Shown: positions 36,828 through 46,476 of the stretch, piece after piece
Position numbering within the stretch: the stretch's first letter is position 1
Layout: each line of letters begins with the position of its first letter
DNA from: CBDANZ01 sp965197865
Lineage (GTDB): Bacteria; Acidobacteriota; Vicinamibacteria; Vicinamibacterales; CAVVIG01
DNA: 64,000 nt
Reading direction: 5' to 3'
NCBI GenBank assembly: GCA_965197865.1
Contig: CBDANZ010000004.1
Location: forward strand, 1-64,000
Made by a program: the position numbers and the translations under genes
The notes under the pieces: model-generated
Databases searched by the model: none
Told to the model about the DNA's origin: nothing
The model's input: only the letters and a program-made list of their open reading frames with translations

Positions 36828-36940
36828 AAGGAAGCACCAACAGCGTATAGTGATAAACCTAGTGATAAATGAACAGGTCGAGTTCTTGGACTCGTGCGCC
36901 CGTCGTCGTACGAGCGCTCGAGAGCGACAAGGAGCCTCGA

Positions 36941-37138
36941 ATGGCGACCGGCACGATAAAACGCATCGCACGCGACAAGGGGTTCGGGTTCATTCGCGAT
37001 AACAGCGGGCAGGAGTACTTCTTTCACCGCAGCTCGGTACAGGGCAGTTTTGACAGTCTGGGCGAGGGGCAGCGCGTCAGCTTCGACGAAGAGCAGTCGC
37101 CGAAAGGTCCGCGCGCGGGGAATGTGAAACCGGAATAG
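36941..37138 (+). CDS. Cold shock-domain protein
   Basis: 65 residues from ATG 36941. GTIKRIARDKGFGFIRDNSG is the RNP1-type motif and EYFFHRSSVQ the RNP2-type. It binds single-stranded RNA or DNA as an RNA chaperone. A longer frame from 36869 is not conserved. The gene is intact although its upstream neighbours are dead. Confidence 0.93.
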   Translation: MATGTIKRIARDKGFGFIRDNSGQEYFFHRSSVQGSFDSLGEGQRVSFDEEQSPKGPRAGNVKPE

Positions 37139-37156
37139 CCGACATCGGGCTACTCG

Positions 37157-39031
37157 TCATTTTCTCGCCGCCGGCGTGAGGGTCGTCTCCCTGCGCTGGC
37201 CGGCCCGCATGTAGACCACCTTGGCGGGCTCGCCAATCTTGAGCAGATCGAGTGCGTATGTATAGTCGTAGATGTTGGCGATGGTTTGTCCGGCGATCTC
37301 CACGATCACGTCACCTTTCTGCAGCCCGGCCTGCTCGGCCGGACCGCCGCCAATGACGCCGCTCAGGAGCAACCCCTTCGCCTCGGTCGAATAATCCGGA
37401 ACCGTGCCCGTGAAGACGCGCAAGCCAGCGCGTCCGGCACCGCTCTGGATCGGCTGCTCAACTCTTGCGAAGACGGGCGGCTCCTCAGTCTCGCCGATGC
37501 GCCGCGCGATCGCCGCTGCGAACCCGACAACCCGGTCGAGATCGTCATAGTTGATCTTGTCGGTCGTGTCGGACGGTCTGTGATAGTCGGTGTGCACCCC
37601 GGTGAAGAAATTGAGGCAGGGCACGCCAGCCTGGTTGAAGCTCGCGACATCGGTCGGCTGATAGGGATCCTGCTGAAGCAGCAGGTCAAACCCGGCCAAA
37701 ATGTTGGCCTGCTCGATCACCCGCGCCCATGCGGGGCTCGAGCCGGCGGCCTGCACCGTCAGCTTGTTGTCCCGCATTCGCCCCACCATGTCGAAGTTGA
37801 GGTACGCGGCGATCTGATCGAGCGCCAGCGGTGGAGCGTTGACGAACGAGGTCGACCCAATGAGCCCGATCTCCTCGCCCGACCAGAAGGTGAGAAGGAC
37901 GTTGCGACGACGCGGCTCGGCGGCGATGAGCTCGCCAGCCGCGAGGACGGCGGCCGAGCCGGAGGCGTTGTCGTCGGCGCCGAAGTGAATCTGGCCGGCT
38001 TCGTCGTTCACCGCGAGCGAGTTGCCGTGGTCGCCCCGCCCGAGGTGATCGTAGTGCGCGCCAAGGGCGATCCACGGTTTGGCGACGTTCTCTCCCGCAG
38101 GCCCTGCCCCTCGGACCGTCTCACCGCGTGCTGTCGTCGCGGGCAAGTATCCGGCGATGTTATTGCCGGTCCGCTTTTCGCGGACGACCGACGTGCGAAC
38201 TGACACGCTGGCATCAGGGATATCGAATCCGGCGACATGCGGGTTGCCTGAATCGAGTGCCCGCTGCACCTCTTCGATTGTCTTGCCGCCGCCGCTGAGG
38301 ATGGACGCTCCGACGGCGCCACTAATGCTGGCGGCGACGATGCCGGAGCCTGCGAGCGCGGTATCGAACGACATCGGGACCGTCTCGCCGGCGTTCGGCG
38401 AGCGCGGCCCAGTAACGACGAGCACGCCTTTCGCCCCGCGCTGTCTGGCCGCCATTGCCTTGTAACGGAGACCCGAATATCGCGCGAGGATAGCCTTCGC
38501 TTTCTGATCGGCGTCTTCAGGAAAATATCTGAGGACGACGACGATCTTGTCTTTCACGTCCAGTCCGGCATAGCTGTCATAGCCGAAATCCTGGCGCTCG
38601 GGCACGACGATGCCGTAGCCAGCAAAAACTACCGGCGACGCGGCGACCTCGCCGTTGTCCGAAAACGCGAGCGCCTGCACGTCGGATCGCGTGTTGAAAG
38701 CGTGACGAGTCTGGCGGACGCCGGATGCTACAGGAGTCGTCACGACGGTAACGAGCGAGCCGCCGTCTCGCGTGCCCGCGGTGAACTCGAACGGCAGGCG
38801 ATAGCTGGACTTGCCGGGCAGTGGCCTCGCGCCGATGCGCTTCAACTGAGCCACGATGTAGTCGCCCGCGAGGCGCTCGCCGCTGCTGCCGACCAGGCGC
38901 CCCTCGAGCCGCTCCGAGGCCAGCGCAACGACATGCGGCCTCGTCGTTGCGGTCGACTGCGCCCGGATAGCCGGAGGCGCTGTCAACACCGCAGCGGTTA
39001 ACGCGACGGCGAGGGAGGTGCGTATGATCAT
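37157..39031 (-). CDS. M28-family aminopeptidase with PA and PDZ domains
   Basis: A 624-residue exported peptidase: signal peptide (to about residue 24), a PA domain insert (VFAGYGIVVPERQDFGYDSY), then the M28 zinc site in GAHYDHLG near 325, GADDNASGSAAVL near 350, WSGEEIGLIGS near 380, FDMVGR and DYHRPSDTTDK. A C-terminal PDZ domain (SGVIGGGPAEQAGLQKGDVI) ends it. It cleaves N-terminal residues from peptides in the periplasm. Its start overlaps the stop of the upstream PD40 gene by four bases. Confidence 0.93.
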   Translation of the reverse strand: MIIRTSLAVALTAAVLTAPPAIRAQSTATTRPHVVALASERLEGRLVGSSGERLAGDYIVAQLKRIGARPLPGKSSYRLPFEFTAGTRDGGSLVTVVTTPVASGVRQTRHAFNTRSDVQALAFSDNGEVAASPVVFAGYGIVVPERQDFGYDSYAGLDVKDKIVVVLRYFPEDADQKAKAILARYSGLRYKAMAARQRGAKGVLVVTGPRSPNAGETVPMSFDTALAGSGIVAASISGAVGASILSGGGKTIEEVQRALDSGNPHVAGFDIPDASVSVRTSVVREKRTGNNIAGYLPATTARGETVRGAGPAGENVAKPWIALGAHYDHLGRGDHGNSLAVNDEAGQIHFGADDNASGSAAVLAAGELIAAEPRRRNVLLTFWSGEEIGLIGSTSFVNAPPLALDQIAAYLNFDMVGRMRDNKLTVQAAGSSPAWARVIEQANILAGFDLLLQQDPYQPTDVASFNQAGVPCLNFFTGVHTDYHRPSDTTDKINYDDLDRVVGFAAAIARRIGETEEPPVFARVEQPIQSGAGRAGLRVFTGTVPDYSTEAKGLLLSGVIGGGPAEQAGLQKGDVIVEIAGQTIANIYDYTYALDLLKIGEPAKVVYMRAGQRRETTLTPAARK

Positions 39032-40155
39032 TTCTTACCAGGCATTTTCGGCGGTGCGTTCCTGATCGCCTCGAGCGCCTTCTGGTGGTTCCACTGAGCG
39101 AGGAAGAGTTGACCCGCCGAGCCTCCCGAGCGGCTCGACGTCCAGGCGAGCTGCTGCCCGTCAGGTGACGGCGCCGGCAGCCCGTCGAACCCGTCCGAGT
39201 ACGTGACGCGCACCGGCTCTTTCGTGCCGGCGCTGTCCACGATGAACAGCTCGAAGTTCTCAAATCCGAGCTTGTTCGACGCAAAGATGATGTACTCGCC
39301 AGACGGATGCTCGTAGGGCGCCCAGCTCATGGCGCCGAAATCGGTAATCTGCTTCACGTCGGAGCCGTCCGGCTTCATGGTGAGCACGTCGGCAATCAAT
39401 CCGCGCTCGTCGAAGCGGCGCCAGACGATACGAGAGCCGTCGTGACCAAAAAACGGCCCGCCGTCGTAGCCGGCGACCGAGGTGAGCCGCTTCTGGCCCG
39501 AGCCATCGGCGCGCATGATGAAGATCTCGGCGAAATAGCTCGGGTCGGAGTCGAGCTGCTTCTGTTCGGTCGCGCCGAGCAGCCGCCCGTAGGCGTCGCG
39601 GTTCGACGAGAAGACGATCCATTGACCGTCTGGCGAATAGCTCGCCTCGGCGTCGTATCCGCGGGCCGTCGTGAGCCGCTTCAACGAGCCTGTCTTCTCG
39701 CTGTAGGCGTAGATGTCCATCTCGGGGTCGTAGTCCCACGCGTAGCGCCGCTCCTGGCCCGACGCCCGAAAGCGATTCTCCTCGTCCTGCGCCTGCTTCG
39801 AGTTCGGATCGGCGTGCGTGGAAGAAAAGAGAATCTCGTCGCCCATCGGACGGAAGAACGCACACGTGGTCTTGCCGGCGCCGGTCGAGATGCGCCTGAC
39901 GTCGCCCGTGCTGAGATCAAGCACATAGATCTGGTAGAAAGGATTGCCCGGCTCGCGCTCGCTCTGAAACACCAAACGCTTGCCGTCGGGCGACCAGTAC
40001 CCCTCGCCCGCTCGTCGTCCTTCGACCGTGAGGCGACGGATGCGCGCGAGAAAATCTCGCTCCCGTGACACGGGCGATCCTAACTGCTCGGCCGAAGGCG
40101 CGAGGATCGAAAGCGCTAGAACGACCAGAAGAGCTGAGCCACACGAAGGTTTCAT
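39028..40155 (-). CDS. TolB-like PD40 beta-propeller protein, exported
   Basis: A 375-residue protein with a signal peptide and repeated PD40 blades: GYWSPDGKRLVFQSEREPG, ASYSPDGQWIVFSSNRD, IFIMRADGSGQKRLTS, VLTMKPDGSDVKQITDFG and PAPSPDGQQLAWTSSRSGG. It resembles TolB and related periplasmic propellers but has no TolB N-terminal domain. It is translationally coupled to the M28 peptidase and follows htrA by 45 bases, so the three probably form one transcript. Confidence 0.85.
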   Translation of the reverse strand: MKPSCGSALLVVLALSILAPSAEQLGSPVSRERDFLARIRRLTVEGRRAGEGYWSPDGKRLVFQSEREPGNPFYQIYVLDLSTGDVRRISTGAGKTTCAFFRPMGDEILFSSTHADPNSKQAQDEENRFRASGQERRYAWDYDPEMDIYAYSEKTGSLKRLTTARGYDAEASYSPDGQWIVFSSNRDAYGRLLGATEQKQLDSDPSYFAEIFIMRADGSGQKRLTSVAGYDGGPFFGHDGSRIVWRRFDERGLIADVLTMKPDGSDVKQITDFGAMSWAPYEHPSGEYIIFASNKLGFENFELFIVDSAGTKEPVRVTYSDGFDGLPAPSPDGQQLAWTSSRSGGSAGQLFLAQWNHQKALEAIRNAPPKMPGKK

Positions 40156-40200
40156 CGTGCCTCGAAGAAAGCGCTCGTTTTCGCGAGAGGGTCTTGAGAT

Positions 40201-41412
<1,212 letters not shown>

Positions 41413-41569
41413 ATGGTGACCGCCAGCAGCCCGTCAGGAAGGGGATCCCACCGTGTGAAGGTCACGTTCGGCATCGTAACATGAGGCCGGCCCGCGTGGG
41501 AGACGACGGACCGGCCAAGGCCACATATGTTACGATCGCAAGGATATACGGGCGCCAGCAACAACCATC

Positions 41570-42133
41570 ATGAGTTCAGTTCAAGCGACACGACTCCGCA
41601 AGGGGATGCTTATCGAGCTCGGCACGAATCTCTTCCGCATCCTCGACCTGCAGCACTTCACACCGGGCAACAAACGGGGGTTCATCCAGGCGCGGATGCG
41701 CAACATCCGCACTTCGACGCTTTCCGATCAGAAGTTTCGCGCCGAAGAGGACGTCGAGCGCGCAACGCTCGACGTGCGCCAAATGCAGTATCTCTATAAC
41801 GACGGCGACCATTACTATTTCATGGACACGTCGACCTTCGAGCAAATCCACATCGCGCAGGGGGCGCTCGGCGATTCGAAGAACTACCTGATGCCCGACG
41901 CGATCATCCGCGTCGAGTTCTACGACGTCGAGCCGGTCGGCATCGAGCTGCCGCAGACGGTTAATCTCGTGGTGAAGGAAACGGTGCCCGGCATCAAAGG
42001 CGCGACCGCGAGCGCGCAGGTGAAGCCCGCCACGCTCGAGACCGGACTGGTCGTCCAAGTGCCGCCGTTCGTGAATGAAGGCGACAAGATTCGCGTCAAT
42101 ACGGAGACGGGGGAATACGAGGCACGGGTGTGA
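41570..42133 (+). CDS. efp: Elongation factor P, non-lysine tip loop
   Basis: A 187-residue EF-P with three OB domains that rescues ribosomes stalled on polyproline. The conserved blocks RKGMLIELGTNLFRILDLQH, YLYNDGDHYYFMDTSTFEQI and the terminal VPPFVNEGDKIRVNTETGEY are present. The tip loop is TPGNKRGF, so residue 34 is Asn rather than the Lys that is lysylated in E. coli or Arg that is rhamnosylated in other species. It is intact. Confidence 0.96.
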   Translation: MSSVQATRLRKGMLIELGTNLFRILDLQHFTPGNKRGFIQARMRNIRTSTLSDQKFRAEEDVERATLDVRQMQYLYNDGDHYYFMDTSTFEQIHIAQGALGDSKNYLMPDAIIRVEFYDVEPVGIELPQTVNLVVKETVPGIKGATASAQVKPATLETGLVVQVPPFVNEGDKIRVNTETGEYEARV

Positions 42134-42146
42134 GTCAGGGTCACTG

Positions 42147-42578
42147 ATGAAGCTCGTCCGGAAGGCGCCGCAGCGTGGCTGGATCGAGGTGATCGCCGGG
42201 AGCACGTTCAGCGGCAGCAGCGAAGAAGCGATTCGCCGGCTGCACCGCGCCCAGATTGCCCGCCAGAAAGTCCAGATTTTCAAGCCGCTTGTCGACGACC
42301 GGTACAGCAGGGACCCCGACCAGGGGAAACGGGTGATCGTCGCGGGCCTCAATCAGGACGACCTCGGCCGTCCCTGCGAGCCGATGCCGCGGCTTCTGGC
42401 GATTGCCGAGTACATCACCAAGACGCTCGCCAGCTGCGTGGTGTGCGGCGATCCGGCCAACCAGACACAGAGGCTGGTCGCGAGCGGCGATCACGTGCTG
42501 GTCGGGGCGACCGGCGTTTATGAGGCACGCTGCCGCCAGTGCTTCGACCCTTATCTCGCCACGGTCGAACGACCATAG
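42147..42578 (+). pseudogene. tdk: Thymidine kinase, internally deleted
   Basis: MKLVRKAPQRGWIEVIAGST opens a thymidine kinase, and KRVIVAGLNQDDLGRPCEPM, ITKTLASCVVCGDPANQTQR and RCRQCFDPYL are C-terminal blocks with the zinc-binding cysteines. The middle is missing: KPLVDDRYS is fused directly to the region after the usual DEAQFF Walker B segment, about 45 residues gone with its catalytic Glu. The P-loop lysine is also changed (STFSGSSEE). The frame stays open, so a stable but inactive product is possible. Confidence 0.82.
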
Positions 42579-42600
42579 ACGTTTTTCATAGGATCGTGTC

Positions 42601-43158
42601 GTGGACGTGCAGGGGGTCATCACAGGCATTCTTCTCGTGCTGGGCGCCGGCTTCCTCGTCGCCAACGCCCGACTGCTGCTGGAATACGTGCGGTTCAGGA
42701 AGCGGCGCGGGTCGGCGCTCCTAACATGGCGCGGTCCGCAGCCGCCGTATTACGGCATGGCGCTCGCCATCGGCGTCGTGCTCGGCGTCATCGTCTTTTA
42801 TAAGGTCGTGATCTCGGGGCAGCAGGCGTTCGGCGAGAGCATGATGTTTCTCTATTACGCGTACTTGCTGCCGCTCACCCGACGGATCGGCCGCGGCTTC
42901 TATGAGGACGGCATCTGGGCGGATGCGTCGTTCATTCCTTACAATGAGGTGGGCGGCATCAGTTGGCGCGAGGGGGAGCATTCTGTCTCCCTCATCGTGA
43001 TCTCGCGGTTGCGCAGTCTTGCAAGTCACCTCGCGGTTCCGCCCCAGCATTACGGCGCCGCCCGCCGCCTACTGCGCGATAAGATCGGCGAGCACGAGAT
43101 CCACTTTTCGGGAACAGCGCTCGATTTGGGCGCTCACGACGAGCGGGACGAAGCCTAG
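42601..43158 (+). CDS. Small membrane protein of unknown function
   Basis: 185 residues from GTG 42601, with three transmembrane helices: ITGILLVLGAGFLVANARLL, MALAIGVVLGVIVFYKVVIS and a shorter SMMFLYYAYLLPL. A soluble C-terminal domain (RIGRGFYEDGIWADASFIPY, VSLIVISRLRSLASHL) resembles the DUF5673-like half of bacterial membrane proteins. The function is not known. It follows tdk and precedes ku. Confidence 0.7.
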   Translation: MDVQGVITGILLVLGAGFLVANARLLLEYVRFRKRRGSALLTWRGPQPPYYGMALAIGVVLGVIVFYKVVISGQQAFGESMMFLYYAYLLPLTRRIGRGFYEDGIWADASFIPYNEVGGISWREGEHSVSLIVISRLRSLASHLAVPPQHYGAARRLLRDKIGEHEIHFSGTALDLGAHDERDEA

Positions 43159-43280
43159 TCGTCCTGCGCCAGTCGCAAGTCGCCAGTCACGAGTCATCAG
43201 TTCATGAGACGGCGGTAGAAAACTGGAGGCCGACTCGACCGATGCCGATAGATCATGGGTCCTAACTTGCGACTTGTTGA

Positions 43281-44121
43281 TATGGCCGCACGACCAACCT
43301 GGGAAGGCTTCCTGAAGGTCGGCCTCGTCAACATCCCGATCAAGGTCTTCCCGGCGACCGAGTCGAGCGGGATGATTCGTTCAACCAGCTGCACGGGGTG
43401 TGTCAAACGCGGATCCAATCAGAGGCGATAGTGTCCGCACTGCAACCGCGAGGTGCCCAGTTCAGAGCTCGTCAAGGGCTATGAGTTCGAGAAGGGCCGC
43501 TACGTCGTGCTCTCGGAAGAGGACTTCGACAAGGTGCGCCCCGAGTCCACGTGCGTCATCGATCTCGTGCAGTTTGCCGACGACTCCGCGATCGATCCCA
43601 TCTACGTGGATCGCGCGTACTACGTCGCGCCGGACGGCAAGATGGCGGCCGACGCTTTCGCGGTGATGCGCGACAGCATGAAGGGAAAGATTGGCATCGG
43701 CAAGCTGGCGCTCTACGGACGCGAGTACCTGGTTGCCGTCCGCCCCAAGCAGGGCGGCATCGTCATGTACACCTTGCACCACGCCGCCGAGATCCGCAGT
43801 ATCGATGTCCTCGACGAGCTGAACGGCGTGCCGACGAAGATGAAGCCGGAAGAGATCAAGCTCGCGCGGCAGGTAATCGATAGGTTCGACAAGCCGCTGG
43901 ATCTGGCCACATACACGGACGAATACCGCGAAGGCCTGCAGTAGATCATCAACGCGAAGATCGCCGGCAAGGAAATCATTGCGCCGAGTATCGAGACGCC
44001 GCCCAGGGTCGTCAACCTGATGGATGCGCTGAGGAAAAGCCTGGACAGCGTGAGCGCCGGCAGAAAGAAAATGGCCAAGGCGACGGTCGTCAAGCCTGCG
44101 GCAAAGCGCAAGCGCACGTAG
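43281..44121 (+). pseudogene. ku: Ku-type DNA end-binding protein, degraded
   Basis: RPTWEGFLKVGLVNIPIKVF is the Ku start. A one-base deletion near 43383 shifts the frame, and near 43427 a TAG replaces the tryptophan codon expected before CPHCN. The body then continues (SSELVKGYEFEKGRYVVLSE, YYVAPDGKMAADAFAVMRDS). Another TAG at 43942 falls between YREGLQ and IINAKIAGKEI. RKKMAKATVVKPAAKRKRT ends it. Prokaryotic non-homologous end joining needs Ku plus LigD; no LigD is in the window. Confidence 0.88.
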
Positions 44122-44195
44122 TCGCTGGGCTGCGGCCGCGATTTTCCCACCTTCTTGCCACGCGGTTTCGCAGGGCCGAAAGAAGAGGAGTCAGA

Positions 44196-44519
44196 GAATG
44201 GCTCACTTCGTGATCTGTGCTCGCCGCGTGGACAGGGACAGGTTCGTATCCGAGCCCGGCGTAAGCCTGTTTCTGTAGGTGCCCGACGAAGCGCTGCCGA
44301 TGCCGGCTCACGCCGTGAAGAGAGTTGACGCCTGGGTGAAGCGCGTCCGCAAGGAGGCCGTCTGGGCCACCGACCGGCGCACCGGCGGCGACGTGTCGGC
44401 CGGCTCGATGTCTGCCGGCGACTCCTCGACCGAGTCGCTCTACCGCCACTGCATCCGTCTCACCAACTACTCAAATGAGGGCGATTCCGTGCTCAAGGTG
44501 TCCAACGCAAAGCGCCTAG
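44196..44519 (+). pseudogene. Alpha/beta-hydrolase-like gene, 5' piece
   Basis: MAHFVICARRVDRDRFVSEP starts it, a stop follows at LFL, then VPDEALPMPAHAVKRVDAWV and VSNAKRL. This resembles a hydrolase-like protein of unknown function with a conserved MSHFVICARR-type opening, recalled from related genomes. The MITE inserted after the CTAG at 44516-44519. The 3' piece begins at 46063; removing one CTAG and everything between joins them in frame as SNAKRLGMAPRVGRAGLP. Confidence 0.7.
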
Positions 44520-44544
44520 CAGTCCGTATATGGACTCCTCCCGG

Positions 44545-44779
44545 TGATCAAGCGAGTGGGTCGTGACGGTCGGTCCTTCGCGTCGGTTGCGGTCGTATAT
44601 CCGGCCTGTCCGTGGAGAGCCTTTGCCTCCTGGCCAACATGGATAGTCGCGCACCGCGGGCCAATCGTGGTGCCGGCGTCGAGCGCCAGGGCTGCTATCG
44701 GCCTGATGCGGTGTCGGTCGGACCGAAGGGCCATGTCAGGGTCACTCGCTCAGCATCTCGCGTGGAGGTGTAGCTCGGG
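44545..44779 (-). ncRNA. Candidate bridge RNA region of the IS110-type element
   Basis: IS110-family elements are known to encode a bridge RNA in their non-coding end that pairs with both donor and target DNA. This 235-base stretch downstream of the transposase is the only place for it here. The plus strand at 44608-44615 has GTCCGTGG, identical to the target sequence spanning the insertion point (GTCCGT then GG). At 44594-44600 CGTATAT matches the left junction. An RNA from the minus strand would be complementary to these. I could not fold it. Confidence 0.45.
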
Positions 44780-45820
44780 TTACGCCGCGTCCGGCAGTGC
44801 GCAGGGCACATCCTTGTGCCAAACCGCCCAAACGAGTCGGCCGAGTTTGTTCGCCACGGCAATCGTGGCTTTGTTGTAGCCGCGCCGCGCGTGCACCGTC
44901 ATCGCCCAGTGGTGCAGACGCGTGAGGGGCTGCTGGGCCGCCCGGCGCCGGTGGGCCGACGCGAGCACCGCGCGCGCGCCGTGGGTGAGTAAGCACCGGA
45001 GATACACGTCCCCGCGTTTACTGATCCCCCCGAGGCGCCGCCGCTGCCCACTCGAGTACTCGCGCGGCGTCAGGCCGAGCCAGCTGGCAAACTGGCGCGC
45101 GCGCCGGAATGCGTGGATGTGCCCGACGGTGCCGACGAGGGCCGTGGCGGTCAACAGCCCAATCCCGGGAATCGTCCGCAGTCGCATCACGACGGGGTCG
45201 GCGTCGGCCAGGGCGCGCAATTCCCGTTCCAGGCCGGCAATCCGAGCCTCAATCGCCCGCACTTCCTCGTGGACGCTCGTGAGCACCTGCCGCAGATGCC
45301 TCGGCAACACGGTGGCCGCCTCGTCGAGCAGCACAGGTAAGGCCCGCAGCGCCGCACAGGCCCCCGCCGGCAGCAGCAGCCCCTGTTCCCGCAAGAGCCC
45401 GCGTAACACATTGATGCGCGCCGTCCGCGTCGTCATCCACTGCTCGCGCACCCGGTGCAGCGCCACGAGCGCTTGCTGCTCGACCCGCTTCACCGGGACA
45501 CGGGGTATCTCGCCCGACCGGATCGCCTCGCGGATCGCCTCCGCATCCGCCCGGTCCGTCTTGTTGCGCCGCACGTAGGGCCGCACGTACGCCGGGGGCA
45601 CGAGGGTGACGCGATGGCCGTGTTGCTGGGCAACCCGCCCCCAGTAGTGGGCGGTGCCACACGCCTCCATCACCACATGGGTCGGCGGCGTCTGCGCGAG
45701 AAAGCGGGCGAACCGTGCGCGGTTGAGTCGCTGGCGCGACCACACGCGCCACCGGGCATTGGCGATCGCCAGCTCGAACACGGACTTTGCCAGGTCAACG
45801 GCCACTGTCGTAGCATCCAT
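44780..45820 (-). CDS. IS110-family (DEDD) transposase
   Basis: 346 residues from ATG 45820 (MDATTVAVDLAKSVFELAI); a longer frame to 45880 exists. The RuvC-like N-terminal domain has the first Asp in VAVDLAKS, Glu in HVVMEACGTAHYWGR and the DRADAEAIREA pair. The C-terminal Tnp20 domain has IPGIGLLTATALVG, the catalytic serine region near SWLGLTPREYSSGQRRRLGG and ISKRGDVYLRCLL. This is the known DEDD plus serine arrangement of bridge-RNA-guided recombinases. The frame is intact. Confidence 0.93.
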   Translation of the reverse strand: MDATTVAVDLAKSVFELAIANARWRVWSRQRLNRARFARFLAQTPPTHVVMEACGTAHYWGRVAQQHGHRVTLVPPAYVRPYVRRNKTDRADAEAIREAIRSGEIPRVPVKRVEQQALVALHRVREQWMTTRTARINVLRGLLREQGLLLPAGACAALRALPVLLDEAATVLPRHLRQVLTSVHEEVRAIEARIAGLERELRALADADPVVMRLRTIPGIGLLTATALVGTVGHIHAFRRARQFASWLGLTPREYSSGQRRRLGGISKRGDVYLRCLLTHGARAVLASAHRRRAAQQPLTRLHHWAMTVHARRGYNKATIAVANKLGRLVWAVWHKDVPCALPDAA

Positions 45821-46062
45821 TTCGGTTTCCTCCTGGTTGTGGCTGATGGGCATCAGCTGATGCGGCACATCGTGCCGCATCGGAACCGGGAGGAGTCCAT
45901 ACCATCATGGTGAAAGTCGGGCGCTGCACCGAGACGAGCGAGGCGCCTCGCGGGCAAGGCGCGACGACCGAGAATACCGCCTGTATTTGATGGAGGAGCA
46001 ACGCAGGCCACGAGGATGCATCGCTCGTCGAATGCAGACGGACTTTCACCACGGACTGCTAG

Positions 46063-46344
46063 GCATGGCTCCAAGAGTCGGCCGCGCGGGGCTCCCCACT
46101 GATGTTCCATCGAAAGCGGTTGACGTCGACTGCACGGAGTACGTCAAGCTCGTAGACGACGACCCAGGGGTGCGTGCCGAAGATTCAGTTGAACGAGATC
46201 GGCGATTTCTCCCACTCCTGGCATATTGGCAACCACGTGTTCGCCATGGATCTGTTCGAGACGCTGCGCGGAGACCTGGACCGTGCGGCGAGTCCCACGC
46301 GGGAACGGGGCCTCTCGGGGCAGTTGCGTCTGAAGGGACCATGA
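46063..46344 (+). pseudogene. Alpha/beta-hydrolase-like gene, 3' piece
   Basis: After the second CTAG the frame gives GMAPRVGRAGLPTDVPSKAV and DVDCTEYVKLVDDDPG. A frameshift near 46180 moves to LNEIGDFSHSWHIGNHVFAM, DLFETLRGDLDRAASPTRER and a TGA at 46342. SWHIGNHVF is a conserved motif in the recalled family. It is the tail of the gene whose start lies at 44196. Confidence 0.7.
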
Positions 46345-46476
46345 TTGGGTCTGTCGCCGCACTTCAGGACCTGCAGAAGTGGCGGCATCTTGACATCTTC
46401 CGCACACTGGCTCCACCAAGGCGAGCGCCGGAGCGCGTCTGAAGGCCCACGCTACAGGTTATGAAACCGGTGCCAA

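Larger units (their letters stand above)
44528..45908 (-). mobile_element. IS110-family element, IS1111-like group
   Basis: The element occupies the gap in the MITE, 1381 bp. Perfect 16-bp inverted repeats are subterminal at 44529-44544 and 45886-45901. About one base lies outside the left one and seven bases outside the right one, as described for IS1111 elements. There is no target duplication beyond a possible single shared base. The long non-coding stretch (about 235 bp) lies 3' of the transposase gene, and only about 70 bp precede it. This layout suits the IS1111 group. Confidence 0.88.
44516..46062. mobile_element. MITE, copy 2, split by an IS110-type element
   Basis: The same 158-bp MITE as at 32704-32861. 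Its first eight bases are at 44520-44527 and the other 150 at 45909-46058, with CTAG on both outer sides (44516-44519 and 46059-46062). The IS110/IS1111-type element lies in between. The part that can be compared is identical to copy 1. Confidence 0.9.
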
